The notes under the pieces: model-generated | Seen by the model: only the letters and a program-made list of their open reading frames with translations | The model's database searches: none | What the model was told of the DNA's origin: nothing | Source: Syncephalis fuscata | Taxonomy: Eukaryota; Zoopagomycota; Zoopagomycetes; Zoopagales; Piptocephalidaceae | Direction: 5' to 3' | Length of the DNA stretch: 21,800 nucleotides | Assembly (NCBI GenBank): GCA_025786725.1 | Contig: JAHLTZ010000150.1 | Coordinates: 1-21,800 of the forward strand | Made by a program: the position numbers and the translations under genes | Shown here: positions 7,833-18,857 of the stretch, in pieces | Position numbering within the stretch: position 1 is the stretch's first letter | Layout: the number at the start of each line of letters is the position of its first letter

Positions 7833-10565
7833 TTAGTAAGCGCCGGTGTAACCATAGCTGGTGCTAGGATAGGAGTTGTAACCGCCGTTAGCTGGTGCAG
7901 ATACCGGAGCTGGCGCATTTGGGTAGGCGTTATGCGAAGCTGGAGCTGGAGTGTCTGGGTAGGCATTGTGAGAAGCTGGAGTGGTTGAAGCAGCTGGAGC
8001 TGGAGTCACTGGAGTGTATGAAGAGTGAGGGGCTGAAGTGACTGGAGCTGGAGTATCTGGGTAGGCGTTATACGAAGCTGGAGTGGTTGAGGTAGCTGGT
8101 GCTGGAGTTACTGGAGTGTATGAAGAATGAGGGGTTGAAGTGGCTGATGCTGGAGTAGTTGAAGTGGCTGGTGCTGGAGTCGCTGGAGTGTAAGAAGCTG
8201 GAGGGGCTGAAGTGGCGTGGGTCTCATTGTGGAAAGGAATGTGACCGCTGCACTTGGAGCCGGAGCCAGTACCGGTGCAGGTAGATGGAGCTGGAGTGGA
8301 TGGAGTGGTAGTTTTACCGCAGCTAGTACCGGTGCAGGTAGATGGAGTTGGGACAACTGGGGTGGATGGAGTAGTTGGGACATATCCGCCATAGGTGTCG
8401 TTACCAGCTGGAGTGGATGGAGTGGTAGTCTTACCGCAGCTAGTACCGGTGCAGGTAGATGGAGCTGAAGCAGATGGGGTGGATGGAGTAGTTGGTACAT
8501 ATCCGCCATAGGTGTCGTGACCAGCTGGAGCTGGAGTTGAGACGACTGGAGCTGGAGTGTCAGGGTAGGCGTTATGAGGAGCTGGAGCAGATGGGGTAGT
8601 TGGTACATATCCGCCATAGGTGTCGTGACCAGCTGGAGCTGGAGTTGGGACGACTGGAGCTGGAGTGTCAGGGTAGACGTTATGAGGAGCTGGGCTAACT
8701 GGAGTGGATGGAGTAGTTGGGACATATCCGCCATAGGTGTCGCTGCCAGATGGGACTGGGGCTGAAGTGGATGGCGTGGTGTAAGTCTCATGACCGGATG
8801 GGACCTGTGGCTTAGCTGGAACATAACCAAATGGAGCTGGTACACAAGTGCAGATCTGGTGGGTTGATGGAATATAGATAGGAGCTGGAGCAGATGGAAC
8901 GACATAAGTGTTGTTACCAGATGAGACTGGAGCTGGAGCAGATGGGACATATCCGCCATAGGTGTCGTTACCAGCTGGAGCTGAGACAACTGGAGTGGAT
9001 GGGATGGTTGGTACATATTCGCCATAAGTATCGTGACCAGCTGGAGTTGGAGCTGGGACTATTGGGGTAGATGGAGTAGTTGGGACATATCCGCCATAGG
9101 TGTCGCTGCCAGATGGAGCTGGAGCTGAAACTACTGGAGCTGGAGCAGATGGGACATATCCACCATAGGTGTCGTTACCAGATGGAGTTGGAACGGTAGT
9201 TTTACCGCAGCTAGTACCGGTGCAGGTAGATGGAGCAGATGGGACATTACCGCCATAAGTGCTGTTGTCGTGATCACCTGAAGCTGGAGTAGCTGGTGCG
9301 GTCTTGTTGCATGGAGCCTTTGGAGTTGGAATGTCATCAGTGTCATTGCCAGCTGGAGTTGAAGCTGGAACAGATGGAACTGGAGTGGTAGTCTTACCGC
9401 AGCTAGTACCGGTGCAGGTAGATGGAGCTGGAGCAGATGGGACATTACCGCCATAAGTGTCGTTACCAGATGGAGTTGGAACGGTTGTTTTACCGCAGCT
9501 AGTACCGGTGCAGGTAGATGGAGCTGGAGCAGATGGGACATTACCGCCATAAGTGCTGTTGTCGTGATCACCTGAAGCTGGAGTAGCTGGTGCGGTCTTG
9601 TTGCATGGAGCCTTTGGAGTTGGAATGTCATCAGTGTCATTGCCAGCTGGAGTTGAAGCTGGAACAGATGGAACTGGAGTGGTAGTCTTACCGCAGCTAA
9701 TACCGGTGCAGGTAGATGGAGCTGGAGCAGATGGGACATTACCGCCATAAGTGCTGTTGTCGTGATCACCTGAAGCTGGAGTAGCTGGTGCGGTCTTGTT
9801 GCATGGAGCCTTTGGAGTTGGAATGTCATCAGTGTCATTGCCGGCTGGAGTTGAAGCTGGAACAGATGGAACTGGAGTGGTAGTCTTACCGCAGCTAGTA
9901 CCGGTGCAGGTAGATGGAGCTGGAGCAGATGGGACATTACCGCCATAAGTGCTGTTGTCGTGATCACCTGAAGCTGGAGTAGCTGGTGCGGTCTTGTTGC
10001 ATGGGGCCTTTGGAGCTGGGGCATCATAAACATCATCGCCAGCTGGAGTTGGGACTGGAGCTGATGGAGTCTCATTGTATTCACCACCTGGAGTTGGAGT
10101 ATCATGGTACTCACCACCTGGAGCTGGTGCTGATGGAGTCTCATCGTATTCACCACCTGGAGTTGGAGTATCATGGTATTCACCACCTGGAGCTGGAGCT
10201 GATGGAGTATCATGGTATTCACCACCTGGAGCTGGAGCTGATGGAGTATCATGGTATTCACCACCTGGAGTTGATGGAATCGATGGAACATTTGATTCAG
10301 GTGCTCTGGCTCTGCACTTGAACACGCTGCAGCAAATAGGATGCTTGGTGTTGCACTTGACATTTTGGGTGGTCGTGTGCTTTGGTGTAGTAGTGCACGT
10401 ACCATCAACACGCTTTAGATTACCGTTAACAGTGCCGCAGTGGTGGGCACCATTGTAGCAATGGAAAGTAGCGGTACCACAGCCATCGCTGATGATTCCG
10501 GGGCTAGCAATGACGCTCTGGGCGGCAAGGATAAGAGCAGCAGACAAAATAAAAGCACCCTTCAT
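7833..10565 (-). CDS. Secreted Cys-rich and Thr/Pro-rich repeat protein (910 aa), wall or adhesin-like
   Basis: The single uninterrupted frame starts with a signal peptide (MKGAFILSAALILAAQSVIA, 1-20). Residues 21-88 form a compact domain with eight cysteines at 29, 36, 43, 57, 71, 78, 79 and 84. From about 89 the protein is low-complexity Pro/Thr/Ser/Ala/Gly: first six GGEYHDTP-type repeats, then longer units with APCNKTAP, DNSTYGG and STCTGTSCGKTT, then TYGGYVPTTPSTP units, and a Thr/Pro/Ala tail ending NGGYNSYPSTSYGYTGAY. The repeats carry many N-glycosylation sequons (NKT, NST, NDT, NET) and paired cysteines. There is no transmembrane segment or GPI-type hydrophobic end. The composition suggests an extended, heavily glycosylated extracellular or wall protein with a small N-terminal binding domain. 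The family is not recognised and the function is inferred from composition only. The other long frames over this stretch are shadows of the repeats. Confidence 0.88.
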   Translation of the reverse strand: MKGAFILSAALILAAQSVIASPGIISDGCGTATFHCYNGAHHCGTVNGNLKRVDGTCTTTPKHTTTQNVKCNTKHPICCSVFKCRARAPESNVPSIPSTPGGEYHDTPSAPAPGGEYHDTPSAPAPGGEYHDTPTPGGEYDETPSAPAPGGEYHDTPTPGGEYNETPSAPVPTPAGDDVYDAPAPKAPCNKTAPATPASGDHDNSTYGGNVPSAPAPSTCTGTSCGKTTTPVPSVPASTPAGNDTDDIPTPKAPCNKTAPATPASGDHDNSTYGGNVPSAPAPSTCTGISCGKTTTPVPSVPASTPAGNDTDDIPTPKAPCNKTAPATPASGDHDNSTYGGNVPSAPAPSTCTGTSCGKTTVPTPSGNDTYGGNVPSAPAPSTCTGTSCGKTTTPVPSVPASTPAGNDTDDIPTPKAPCNKTAPATPASGDHDNSTYGGNVPSAPSTCTGTSCGKTTVPTPSGNDTYGGYVPSAPAPVVSAPAPSGSDTYGGYVPTTPSTPIVPAPTPAGHDTYGEYVPTIPSTPVVSAPAGNDTYGGYVPSAPAPVSSGNNTYVVPSAPAPIYIPSTHQICTCVPAPFGYVPAKPQVPSGHETYTTPSTSAPVPSGSDTYGGYVPTTPSTPVSPAPHNVYPDTPAPVVPTPAPAGHDTYGGYVPTTPSAPAPHNAYPDTPAPVVSTPAPAGHDTYGGYVPTTPSTPSASAPSTCTGTSCGKTTTPSTPAGNDTYGGYVPTTPSTPVVPTPSTCTGTSCGKTTTPSTPAPSTCTGTGSGSKCSGHIPFHNETHATSAPPASYTPATPAPATSTTPASATSTPHSSYTPVTPAPATSTTPASYNAYPDTPAPVTSAPHSSYTPVTPAPAASTTPASHNAYPDTPAPASHNAYPNAPAPVSAPANGGYNSYPSTSYGYTGAY
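9219..10018 (-). repeat. Near-identical 198-bp repeats inside the repeat-protein gene
   Basis: Two full 198-bp units (9507-9704 and 9705-9902) and a partial one (9903 to about 10018) are almost identical. A 192-bp unit at 9219-9410 lacks 6 bp, and 9411-9506 is a 96-bp short form. All lengths are multiples of 3, so copy number can change without breaking the frame. The near identity at DNA level points to recent unequal exchange or conversion. Confidence 0.85.
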
Positions 10566-12082
10566 ATTGGATAAGTAAATGTGTTCGCAAGAAAGACTAC
10601 TAGTATCGGTTAATAATTTTGTTGGTGCAAGTGAAAAATCTAGCTATTGCTTCACAGGCAGCTGAAAGAATAAACGCAATTAATAGGGTGCGATATAGAA
10701 ACGTGTAGCGTTACTAAAACGTAATAAGACGAGGAGAGGCGTAAAACTTCGAGTAAATAGTGGCAACTGCCTTAGGAAGCGAGGATATGGTATTCGGGGA
10801 ATGACCAACATTTGCCCTGCTATATAGATGCTCTTGCCACGTAGAAGCATCCGGTCTTGTACTCATTATTACCATTTTGAATAACACCAAAAGCACGTAT
10901 TCGGAGACAGAAACGAAAAACGTGTATATTTCAACCAACTGTATAGAACGCAAATGGCAATTACTTTATTAGGAAGTGTTTGGCGTGTTTGTGAAACCAA
11001 CTCAGTAAATTGCATTTACAGGCGTAATCAAAAATGGAAATTGAAAATTTTTGCCATTCTTTCACCTCCTGGCCATGTGAACCTAGACTATTTTTCCGCT
11101 AATTGGATGTTTTAGGCTTAAGTTTGCTCTTTTTTCCAGTTATTTACCACGTATTTGGTAAAGGAGTTTATCGCCGGAAGAGAAGAAATCCATGCCTTCT
11201 TGTTGCAGCACAATGACATCGTGCGCTCGTAATAACAAATCCGTTATGGAAAAGCAAATAAACGCTGCTGAGCAAATTTACTGCAAATCAATTAACAAAT
11301 ACGTACAACGTTAGCAATTTGGTTCCAAAAAAAACAGATAATAAACTCGTTGTTGTGCGCCGGCCCGTATCTATACCGAATAAATCCAGGCCTTAGTTTA
11401 TGATATCAACTAAATTCGCATGGCTGTACAATATCATGGTGCCGAAACAATAATACATTCTAGTCTTGTAGCACCTCTTTTTTTAACAGTTGCTAGTAGT
11501 TGCCCTGACCAACTATCTTTATGTGGCGTCTTTACAAGTCATATTGGCCTTAAACAATGAATTAATTTTCAAAATATACCCAAGCTGATGGATGAGCAAC
11601 AGAACGGCCCTGCATATTTATTTAGGTAGCAGGCCATGTGTTTGCGTTATAAATAAATGCACTTCCAAACGCCACTGATAAAAACAATACTCCGCCTTAG
11701 TATTGTATCGCCATTATCTGACTTGCACAAAACTTTAATGCCAATCGTCGAATTTTTTTTAGTAATCTAAGATTAAGAATGGGGCTAGACGTGTACAAAT
11801 TATGACTAACATTACACGTACCATTATTTAGATATTAAAGTTAATAAATTGCTAGCACTATTAATAGCAAAATACCATTTTATGTTAAAAATTTAGGCCA
11901 ATAACTACTTTACCAAAAGCAGTAAATTAAAGACTTTTATTTTTACTTTCTAGAACTATCTAATAAATATTGCAACAACCATTCGCTCAACCATTTGTAT
12001 TTGTTTTATTTTGTTTTAATGCTTGTTCTGATAGAAATACTGTAGTTTAATAATGATTCTGATCAATTTTCTAATCAAGACT
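10566..12082. other. Intergenic region between two divergent genes
   Basis: This should hold the promoter of the minus-strand repeat protein (ATG at 10563-10565) on the left and the old promoter of the protease relic on the right. I see no convincing TATA box for the repeat protein. A minus-strand 79-codon frame at 10714-10953 has no recognisable features and is probably chance. Confidence 0.45.
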
Positions 12083-14160
12083 ATGTATTATTTTAAAATC
12101 ACAGCAGCATTAATTTTATTATTAATGCAGTTGAATGAAGTCCCAAATGCTACATTAGGATGATCAGCCTTATCAGCTCTGTGTTATAATAAAACAGCAA
12201 TAACAACAGCCGATACATCAGATAATTATGTTAAACAAAACATACCACGCTTAGTTAAACGTTTTACTCAAAAATTAAAACAAAGAACTGTTGCACAGGA
12301 TTATAAAATCATTGGATTTGGAATGGCACCAACCATAAAATATCTGAAAACCAACAGTTTGGTAAGTCCCATGGTACCACATGCATCTACTGGTGTAGAT
12401 ACTATGCATCGCCAAGGTGTAATGGGCAAAGGAGTTAAAATAGCCATTATAGATAGTGGCGTCGATTATTTACATCCAGCGCTTGGGGGCGCATTTGGTC
12501 CTAATCACAAGGTGGCTTTTGGCTATGACTTTGTTGGTGACAGCTATGGCGACACGGGTGTTGCCGCCGCAAAAAAAGATCCTATGGATTGCATGGGCCA
12601 CGGTACACGTATAGCCGGTATAGTTGCAGCAAACACAGCTACATTTGTTGGAGTAGCACCTGAGGCGAAACTTGGGCCTATTGCATAATTGGTTGCAGAT
12701 TTGCGCCTGCTTCCATGTCAATTATAAAACAGGCATTCGACATGGCAGACACGGACGGCATGCATATTATTAATATTTCATTCAGCAATTATCTGGGCAA
12801 CAATGGAGCACTTTTGTCTAGTTTTGTGGAGCAATACACTCAGCGAGGAATCATTATTACTGCGTCGACTGGTAATATACGACAAATGCAGAAAATAACG
12901 TGGACTTCTAATGTACCGAGTATTGCGCCATCTGTAATTTCAGTTGGTTCCATGGATATACCGTACATTATATCCGATTCGTTTAAAGCTGTTGGCCTTG
13001 GCACGGATGCTATTATGTACAAAAACATTTGCTTTAATATTCAACTGTTATTAAGAGAATATGATGTGATTACAATGCATTATTCAGAATATCCAGATCA
13101 ATGTACCATTCCAAATAATGCAAATGGCAAGATAGTCTGGATGCCATATGATGGATGCGATATTAGTCGTTTATTTAAAAATATGAAAAATAGTGGCGTT
13201 GTCGGTAGTATAATTTTAAATTCTGACAAAAAATACAACAATTGTTTAGTTCCAGCTATTTCTGTTGGTAATCAGTTTGCCAAGATTGCTTCAGAATTGA
13301 TTGCAAAAGGACAATCACTCAGACTTGGGTTCTATGGACACAAATCTCACGTTCCAGATACAAGCAGTATCTCGGGCTCTATTTCTGCAGCCTGGGGGCC
13401 ATCGTTAGACCTTGGAATGAATCCAGATATTATGGCGCCCGGCGTAGCAATGTTTACAACTACAAATAAGGCTGAGAAATTTCAGATTGATCGTGGTACA
13501 TCATTTGCAGCGCCTTATGTGGCAGGTGTGGCCGCGCTCTATCTTCAGGCACATGCCAGTGCAGACGATAATATTAAGCGATTTAATCCAGTAGAATTTA
13601 AGAAGACTATCCAAAGTACGGCAATACCTTGCATAATGCCACATACACAGCTTGCTGGATCGGTGGCTCAGCAAGGCGCTGGGCTTGTTTGTATCGATCG
13701 AGCCATGTTGGTCTCATTTACTGTGTCGCCCTCGGTGATAGAGCTTGGAGATAGGCAGACAAAGGCCATGTATCAGGATGGAAAACTAAGTCGGATAACT
13801 ATTTATAATCCAGCATCTGTTGTAAAAACATTTACCACTACTCATTTACCTGCCGTATCAATGCGTGGATTTGATAGCAATGGTAAGGAGTTCAGGCCAC
13901 CACAGATTTGTGAGATACATGCAAAAGCTATTTTTTCCAAATATACATCGGTAGAACCAGAGACATCAGTGTCGATTAGCATTAAATTCGACATACCGCT
14001 TTTACGTGCCTACAAAGACCACTGGCTTTACTCTGGTTATATTATCGTCGATCCAGATCACAAACCAAACCGCCCATCTTCAAGCCAGGCTATTTATATA
14101 CCTTATTTTGGGCTTAATGGTAGCATAAACAATATTAGAAAAATGGTTAAACAGCCGTAA
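12083..14160 (+). pseudogene. Subtilisin-like (S8) protease with PA-type insert, broken by a stop and a frameshift
   Basis: The plausible start at 12083 gives a signal-like MYYFKITAALILLLMQL; an in-frame ATG also lies at 12053. An in-frame TGA (12161-12163) follows in the pre-pro part, and the same frame then continues into the protease domain. The catalytic residues are present: Asp in IIDSGVD (12452-12454), His in MGHGTRIAG (12599-12601) and Ser in GTSFAAP (13501-13503); STGN resembles the oxyanion Asn motif. Near 12675, after the APEAKLG segment, one base is missing and the alignment to the family continues in the next frame. A PA-like insert (about 13200-13310) and the beginning of a C-terminal Fn3-like domain follow; the protein stops at 14158-14160 soon after a YFGLNG segment, probably short of the family length. 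It resembles the Vpr/C5a-peptidase-like branch. Sequencing error cannot be excluded, but two or three lesions favour a decaying copy. Confidence 0.82.
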
Positions 14161-14894
14161 TATATGCTACTTTAAACATAACATTTAATGTTACTATACA
14201 AAAACAGCTATATTAACACAAACAATGTTTGTAAAATATTTTATACTAAATATGTAGATATACTATAAATTACATTTATTTATTTAAAAAATGTTCATTT
14301 ATTTAGTAAATGTTAAATACGTAATTACACATAGTACATTATTTGTATAATAATAGTTTATTGTATGGATGCATAAGTCGCCATAGTATATTATTATGTA
14401 TACTAATAATAAGTAATTTGCTACATTGTATACTTGTTGCATTTTTTCAAAATAGTGCCAAATACTTGTGCAACAAAATGGTCAATCAATCATCAGTTAA
14501 ACAAACACATAGACACTTAATTGTCAGCACACAACAAACAACACAGCTATGTTATCATTTGCTTTTTACTATTTTGGATCAAATAAATTTAACTTGAATA
14601 CAATTAACTAATCATAGCATAAATAGTGACAACATCATTTAACTAGCATTTTGCTTTTATCCTATGTCTTACCACAATCATATCGCAGCAATATAATATT
14701 ACCTAATATATAAATAATACTTGTTTATTTAAATAATAAACAATTAATTTATATTAAATACATTTAAAATATACTTTTAAACAGCAAAAAACAACACTGC
14801 AGCTTGCAACAGACTACGCTGCACCGCTAGCCATCTAGTTAGTTAGCAAAATAAACAAAATTTTAGCAAAAATAAATCCAGTGCGCTGGCTGGC
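14161..14894. other. Very AT-rich intergenic region
   Basis: A plus-strand frame at 14343-14597 (84 codons) lacks any recognisable feature. Nothing else could be supported. Confidence 0.5.
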
Positions 14895-14898
14895 AAAA
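14895..14898 (-). terminator. Pol III terminator (T4) after tRNA-Ile
   Basis: The minus strand reads TTTT four bases past the tRNA 3' end. It is the first run of four T downstream of the 5S gene start, since the 5S-tRNA spacer has none, so it may end a joint 5S-tRNA transcript. Confidence 0.6.
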
Positions 14899-14902
14899 GG
14901 TT

Positions 14903-14976
14903 GCTCACTACAGGGATCGAACCTGTGACCTTGGCGTTATTAGCACCACGCTCTAAACCAACTGAGCTAAGCGAGC
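14903..14976 (-). tRNA. tRNA-Ile, anticodon AAT
   Basis: The 74-nt gene folds into a full cloverleaf. The acceptor GCTCGCT pairs with AGTGAGC (one G-T), D stem GCTC with GAGC, anticodon stem TGGTG with CGCCA (one T-G), loop CTAATAA with anticodon AAT, and T arm ACAGG-TTCGATC-CCTGT is perfect. There is no intron. The D loop has one more T than the usual form. It starts 6 nt after the end of the 5S rRNA gene on the same strand. Confidence 0.95.
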
Positions 14977-14982
14977 CGATAG

Positions 14983-15102
14983 AAACTACATTACTTCTCA
15001 TTCCCGCGTGGTCCCCCACCGCAGTACTACAGAAGCGCGGCCTAACTTAACTTCGGAGATCGGACGGGATCCGGTGCTTTCTAGGCGCAATGAACGTAGT
15101 TG
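14983..15102 (-). rRNA. 5S rRNA
   Basis: The minus strand carries the conserved 5S core ACCGGATCCCGTCCGATCTC followed by CGAAGTTAAG, and the C-box-like TAGTACTGCGGTGGGGGACC. Terminal helix I forms from AACTAC at the 5' end and GTAGTT at the 3' end, giving a typical length of 120 nt. Helix V (CTTCT with AGAAG) and the GCGGTGG/CCACGC stem also pair, so it looks functional. No T-run of four follows it before the tRNA. The exact ends may shift by one or two bases. Confidence 0.9.
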
Positions 15103-16962
15103 AAGTGGAGGCATTTTTTTGCTAGCCATTCGTAATTTTAATTTACGTAAAAGCTTGCTGCAAATGTTATTTAGACACATGCACACATTCAATATTACAC
15201 CATACATCAAATAAAACGCATACGCACAACAATAATAGCAACTATAAATACAGTACATATAATAGGCATATAATAGTGATAGTAGTACATGTCTGTAATC
15301 ATTAGTATAGTTATTATCATAGCTACTATCATATCAGCACAGTATAATAAAAATCATACCAATAAAGCAATGAGCAACAACAAGGGCATTTATAAGCAGT
15401 GTGTAATGCATATATAACTATAGAATACAAATACTGTTTGCTAGTATATGTATACTGCTACTCGATAGTTGTAGCAGATGAAAAAGCAGCACAGTACATT
15501 AGACGATAAGTTTAATCAACAATAGGAAAGCATATAGTGTAGATGACTAGCATGCATGCAGGCTGTATACTGTAAACAAGAGGATTGTGTTTAATGTAGG
15601 TGATAACAGCAAAGCAAGCAAGAGAATACAAGCGATAGAAAAGACAGACTCAGATGTGGCACATAGATAGTGGGTGTACTTACTATTATAGCTATATGTG
15701 GGATTGTAAAGAATAAAGAATACAGATTGCAAGTAAAAATAGAAAGAAAGAGCGTGATAGGTAAGTAATGGAATATGAGCAAGTGTAGTGCATACAATTT
15801 ATGCTGTATAGAGATGAGTGCAGCTATCAGCACCATCATTGCACTGGTGTTAGCAAAGTTGAATAGCGTGCGGCTATTGTATAATAATGAAACGATAAAT
15901 AATAGAATGAATAAACAGAGAAGGTGCGATTAGCTATGTTAATGAGCATATATGCAAGATCAATGAGCGGAATCAGTCGACGTTTATTAATAATAAGGCT
16001 AAAACAAAAATAAAAATAGTCTTGGATAGAGAAAGGCTAGACGAGTATAGAATGATATAGAATAACATGAATATACAATGGGAAGAGTATGATAAGTGGT
16101 GTTGAGGTTATAATGCATATAACAAAATGAGTGAATTAAACAAAGTATATTGGAATATACAAACGATAGAATGTGTCTAGTATATCGTAGAATAATACAT
16201 ATTAGTATGGGACAGAATGGAAATGATATAGGTGAATAGAAAGTATATATGTATACTAAATATATGCATACTGGATAACGAATCTATGATGATGAGATTT
16301 AATGATTGATGTAACTCACCGCCTATCATCATGTTCAATAGATTGGGCGTTATTGAATATTAGTTATTTGACCATTAATCATACTAAATAGTTAACAAAT
16401 TACCTATTTATTTATAATAATGTTAAATGACCTATAATATGTTATATGATTAACGCTAAGCGATAATTAATCAGCCTATATAATTTACAGTAATCGCTTT
16501 TAAAAACCATCTCATTATAAATAAATATTAATATATATATAAATACATACAAACATGCAAACAAATATACCAGTAACAATAAATTGAACATACATTATGA
16601 ATAAATGATCAGTAATATAACTAAATACAAATCTACGTGGATCATAAAAGTATAATCGGTGCTATTTGTAATGGCATTAATGGTATCTAGATTACCACAT
16701 CGTTAGTAGTATATAGTATTGCTCTATTCATAGCGCTAGATAGTAGTGGCACATCTGGACAATACACGGTTAATTACATTATTCACCAACCACCACATTA
16801 GTAGCAAATACACCAGCTCATATAATACACAACAATCATTATAAGCACATTGTTTGTAGTGAAGAAGAAGCGTGCGCTAAATCATTTAATCGTTGAAGCA
16901 ACATAACAGCCAGTACGATAAAGTAATATCCACACCCATATATATACTTGTAGATACGACAA
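15103..16962. other. AT-rich region without a supportable gene
   Basis: Short minus-strand frames (14998-15258, which is the 5S shadow, and 15547-15839) show no coding character. The right end is the 3' flank of actin. No repeat, RNA or clear poly(A) signal for actin was identified. Confidence 0.5.
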
Positions 16963-18454
<1,492 letters not shown>

Positions 18455-18693
18455 GATGATGATAAAAAGTAATAAATGTTATGTGAGTATGCACACACGG
18501 GAGTACTGGTCAAAGAACTAGCACAGATGAATGAAGATAACGCGAACAAATGCGGTGGTTAGCAATACCGGATGAAGAAAGTAAAGAGATGAGAGTTGGG
18601 GGAAGGTCAAAGGCAAGAGTGATGGCGCTTTTAAAGCCATCAGTTTAATGACACCATGGGTCGGCAATAGAAACGACGACGACGTAATGCCTT

Positions 18694-18750
18694 ACACACA
18701 CACATGCTTGGTATTTCTGTGTGTATTTCTGTGTGATGTGTTTGTGTGTG
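18694..18750. repeat. AC and GT microsatellite tracts
   Basis: An (AC)n tract at 18694-18704 is followed by interrupted GT-rich sequence to 18750. The two are complementary and could fold back. They lie in the likely actin promoter region. Confidence 0.6.
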
Positions 18751-18836
18751 CAGTAATTGAGAGCTACTAAGTTAATCTAGAGAGATGCCACATGTTCTTC
18801 CATTCTAGATCATGCCACCTTGCCCACTCTTGTTAT

Positions 18837-18857
18837 CACACACACACACACACACAC
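18837..18857 (+). repeat. (CA)n microsatellite
   Basis: This is an uninterrupted CA dinucleotide run of 21 bp. Confidence 0.85.

Noticed and set aside
8108-10458. Long shadow frames on both strands (8108-9025, 9131-10411, 9986-10321, 10075-10458, 8217-8468, 8574-8765)
   Set aside because: They lie inside the 910-codon frame, which has a signal peptide and codon-like composition. They consist of Leu/Gln or Gly/Trp repeats produced by its DNA repeats.
12161-12163. TGA as selenocysteine or a reassigned codon, or removal by an intron
   Set aside because: Other genes in the window use TGG for Trp and no pattern of in-frame TGA is seen. S8 proteases have no selenocysteine at this pre-pro position, and no convincing branch site or intron surrounds it.
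14998-15258. 86-codon minus-strand frame
   Set aside because: It overlaps the 5S rRNA gene and part of it is simply 5S sequence read as protein.
15547-15839. Hydrophobic minus-strand frames of 61 and 82 codons
   Set aside because: They overlap each other in AT-rich DNA with no splice or promoter evidence.
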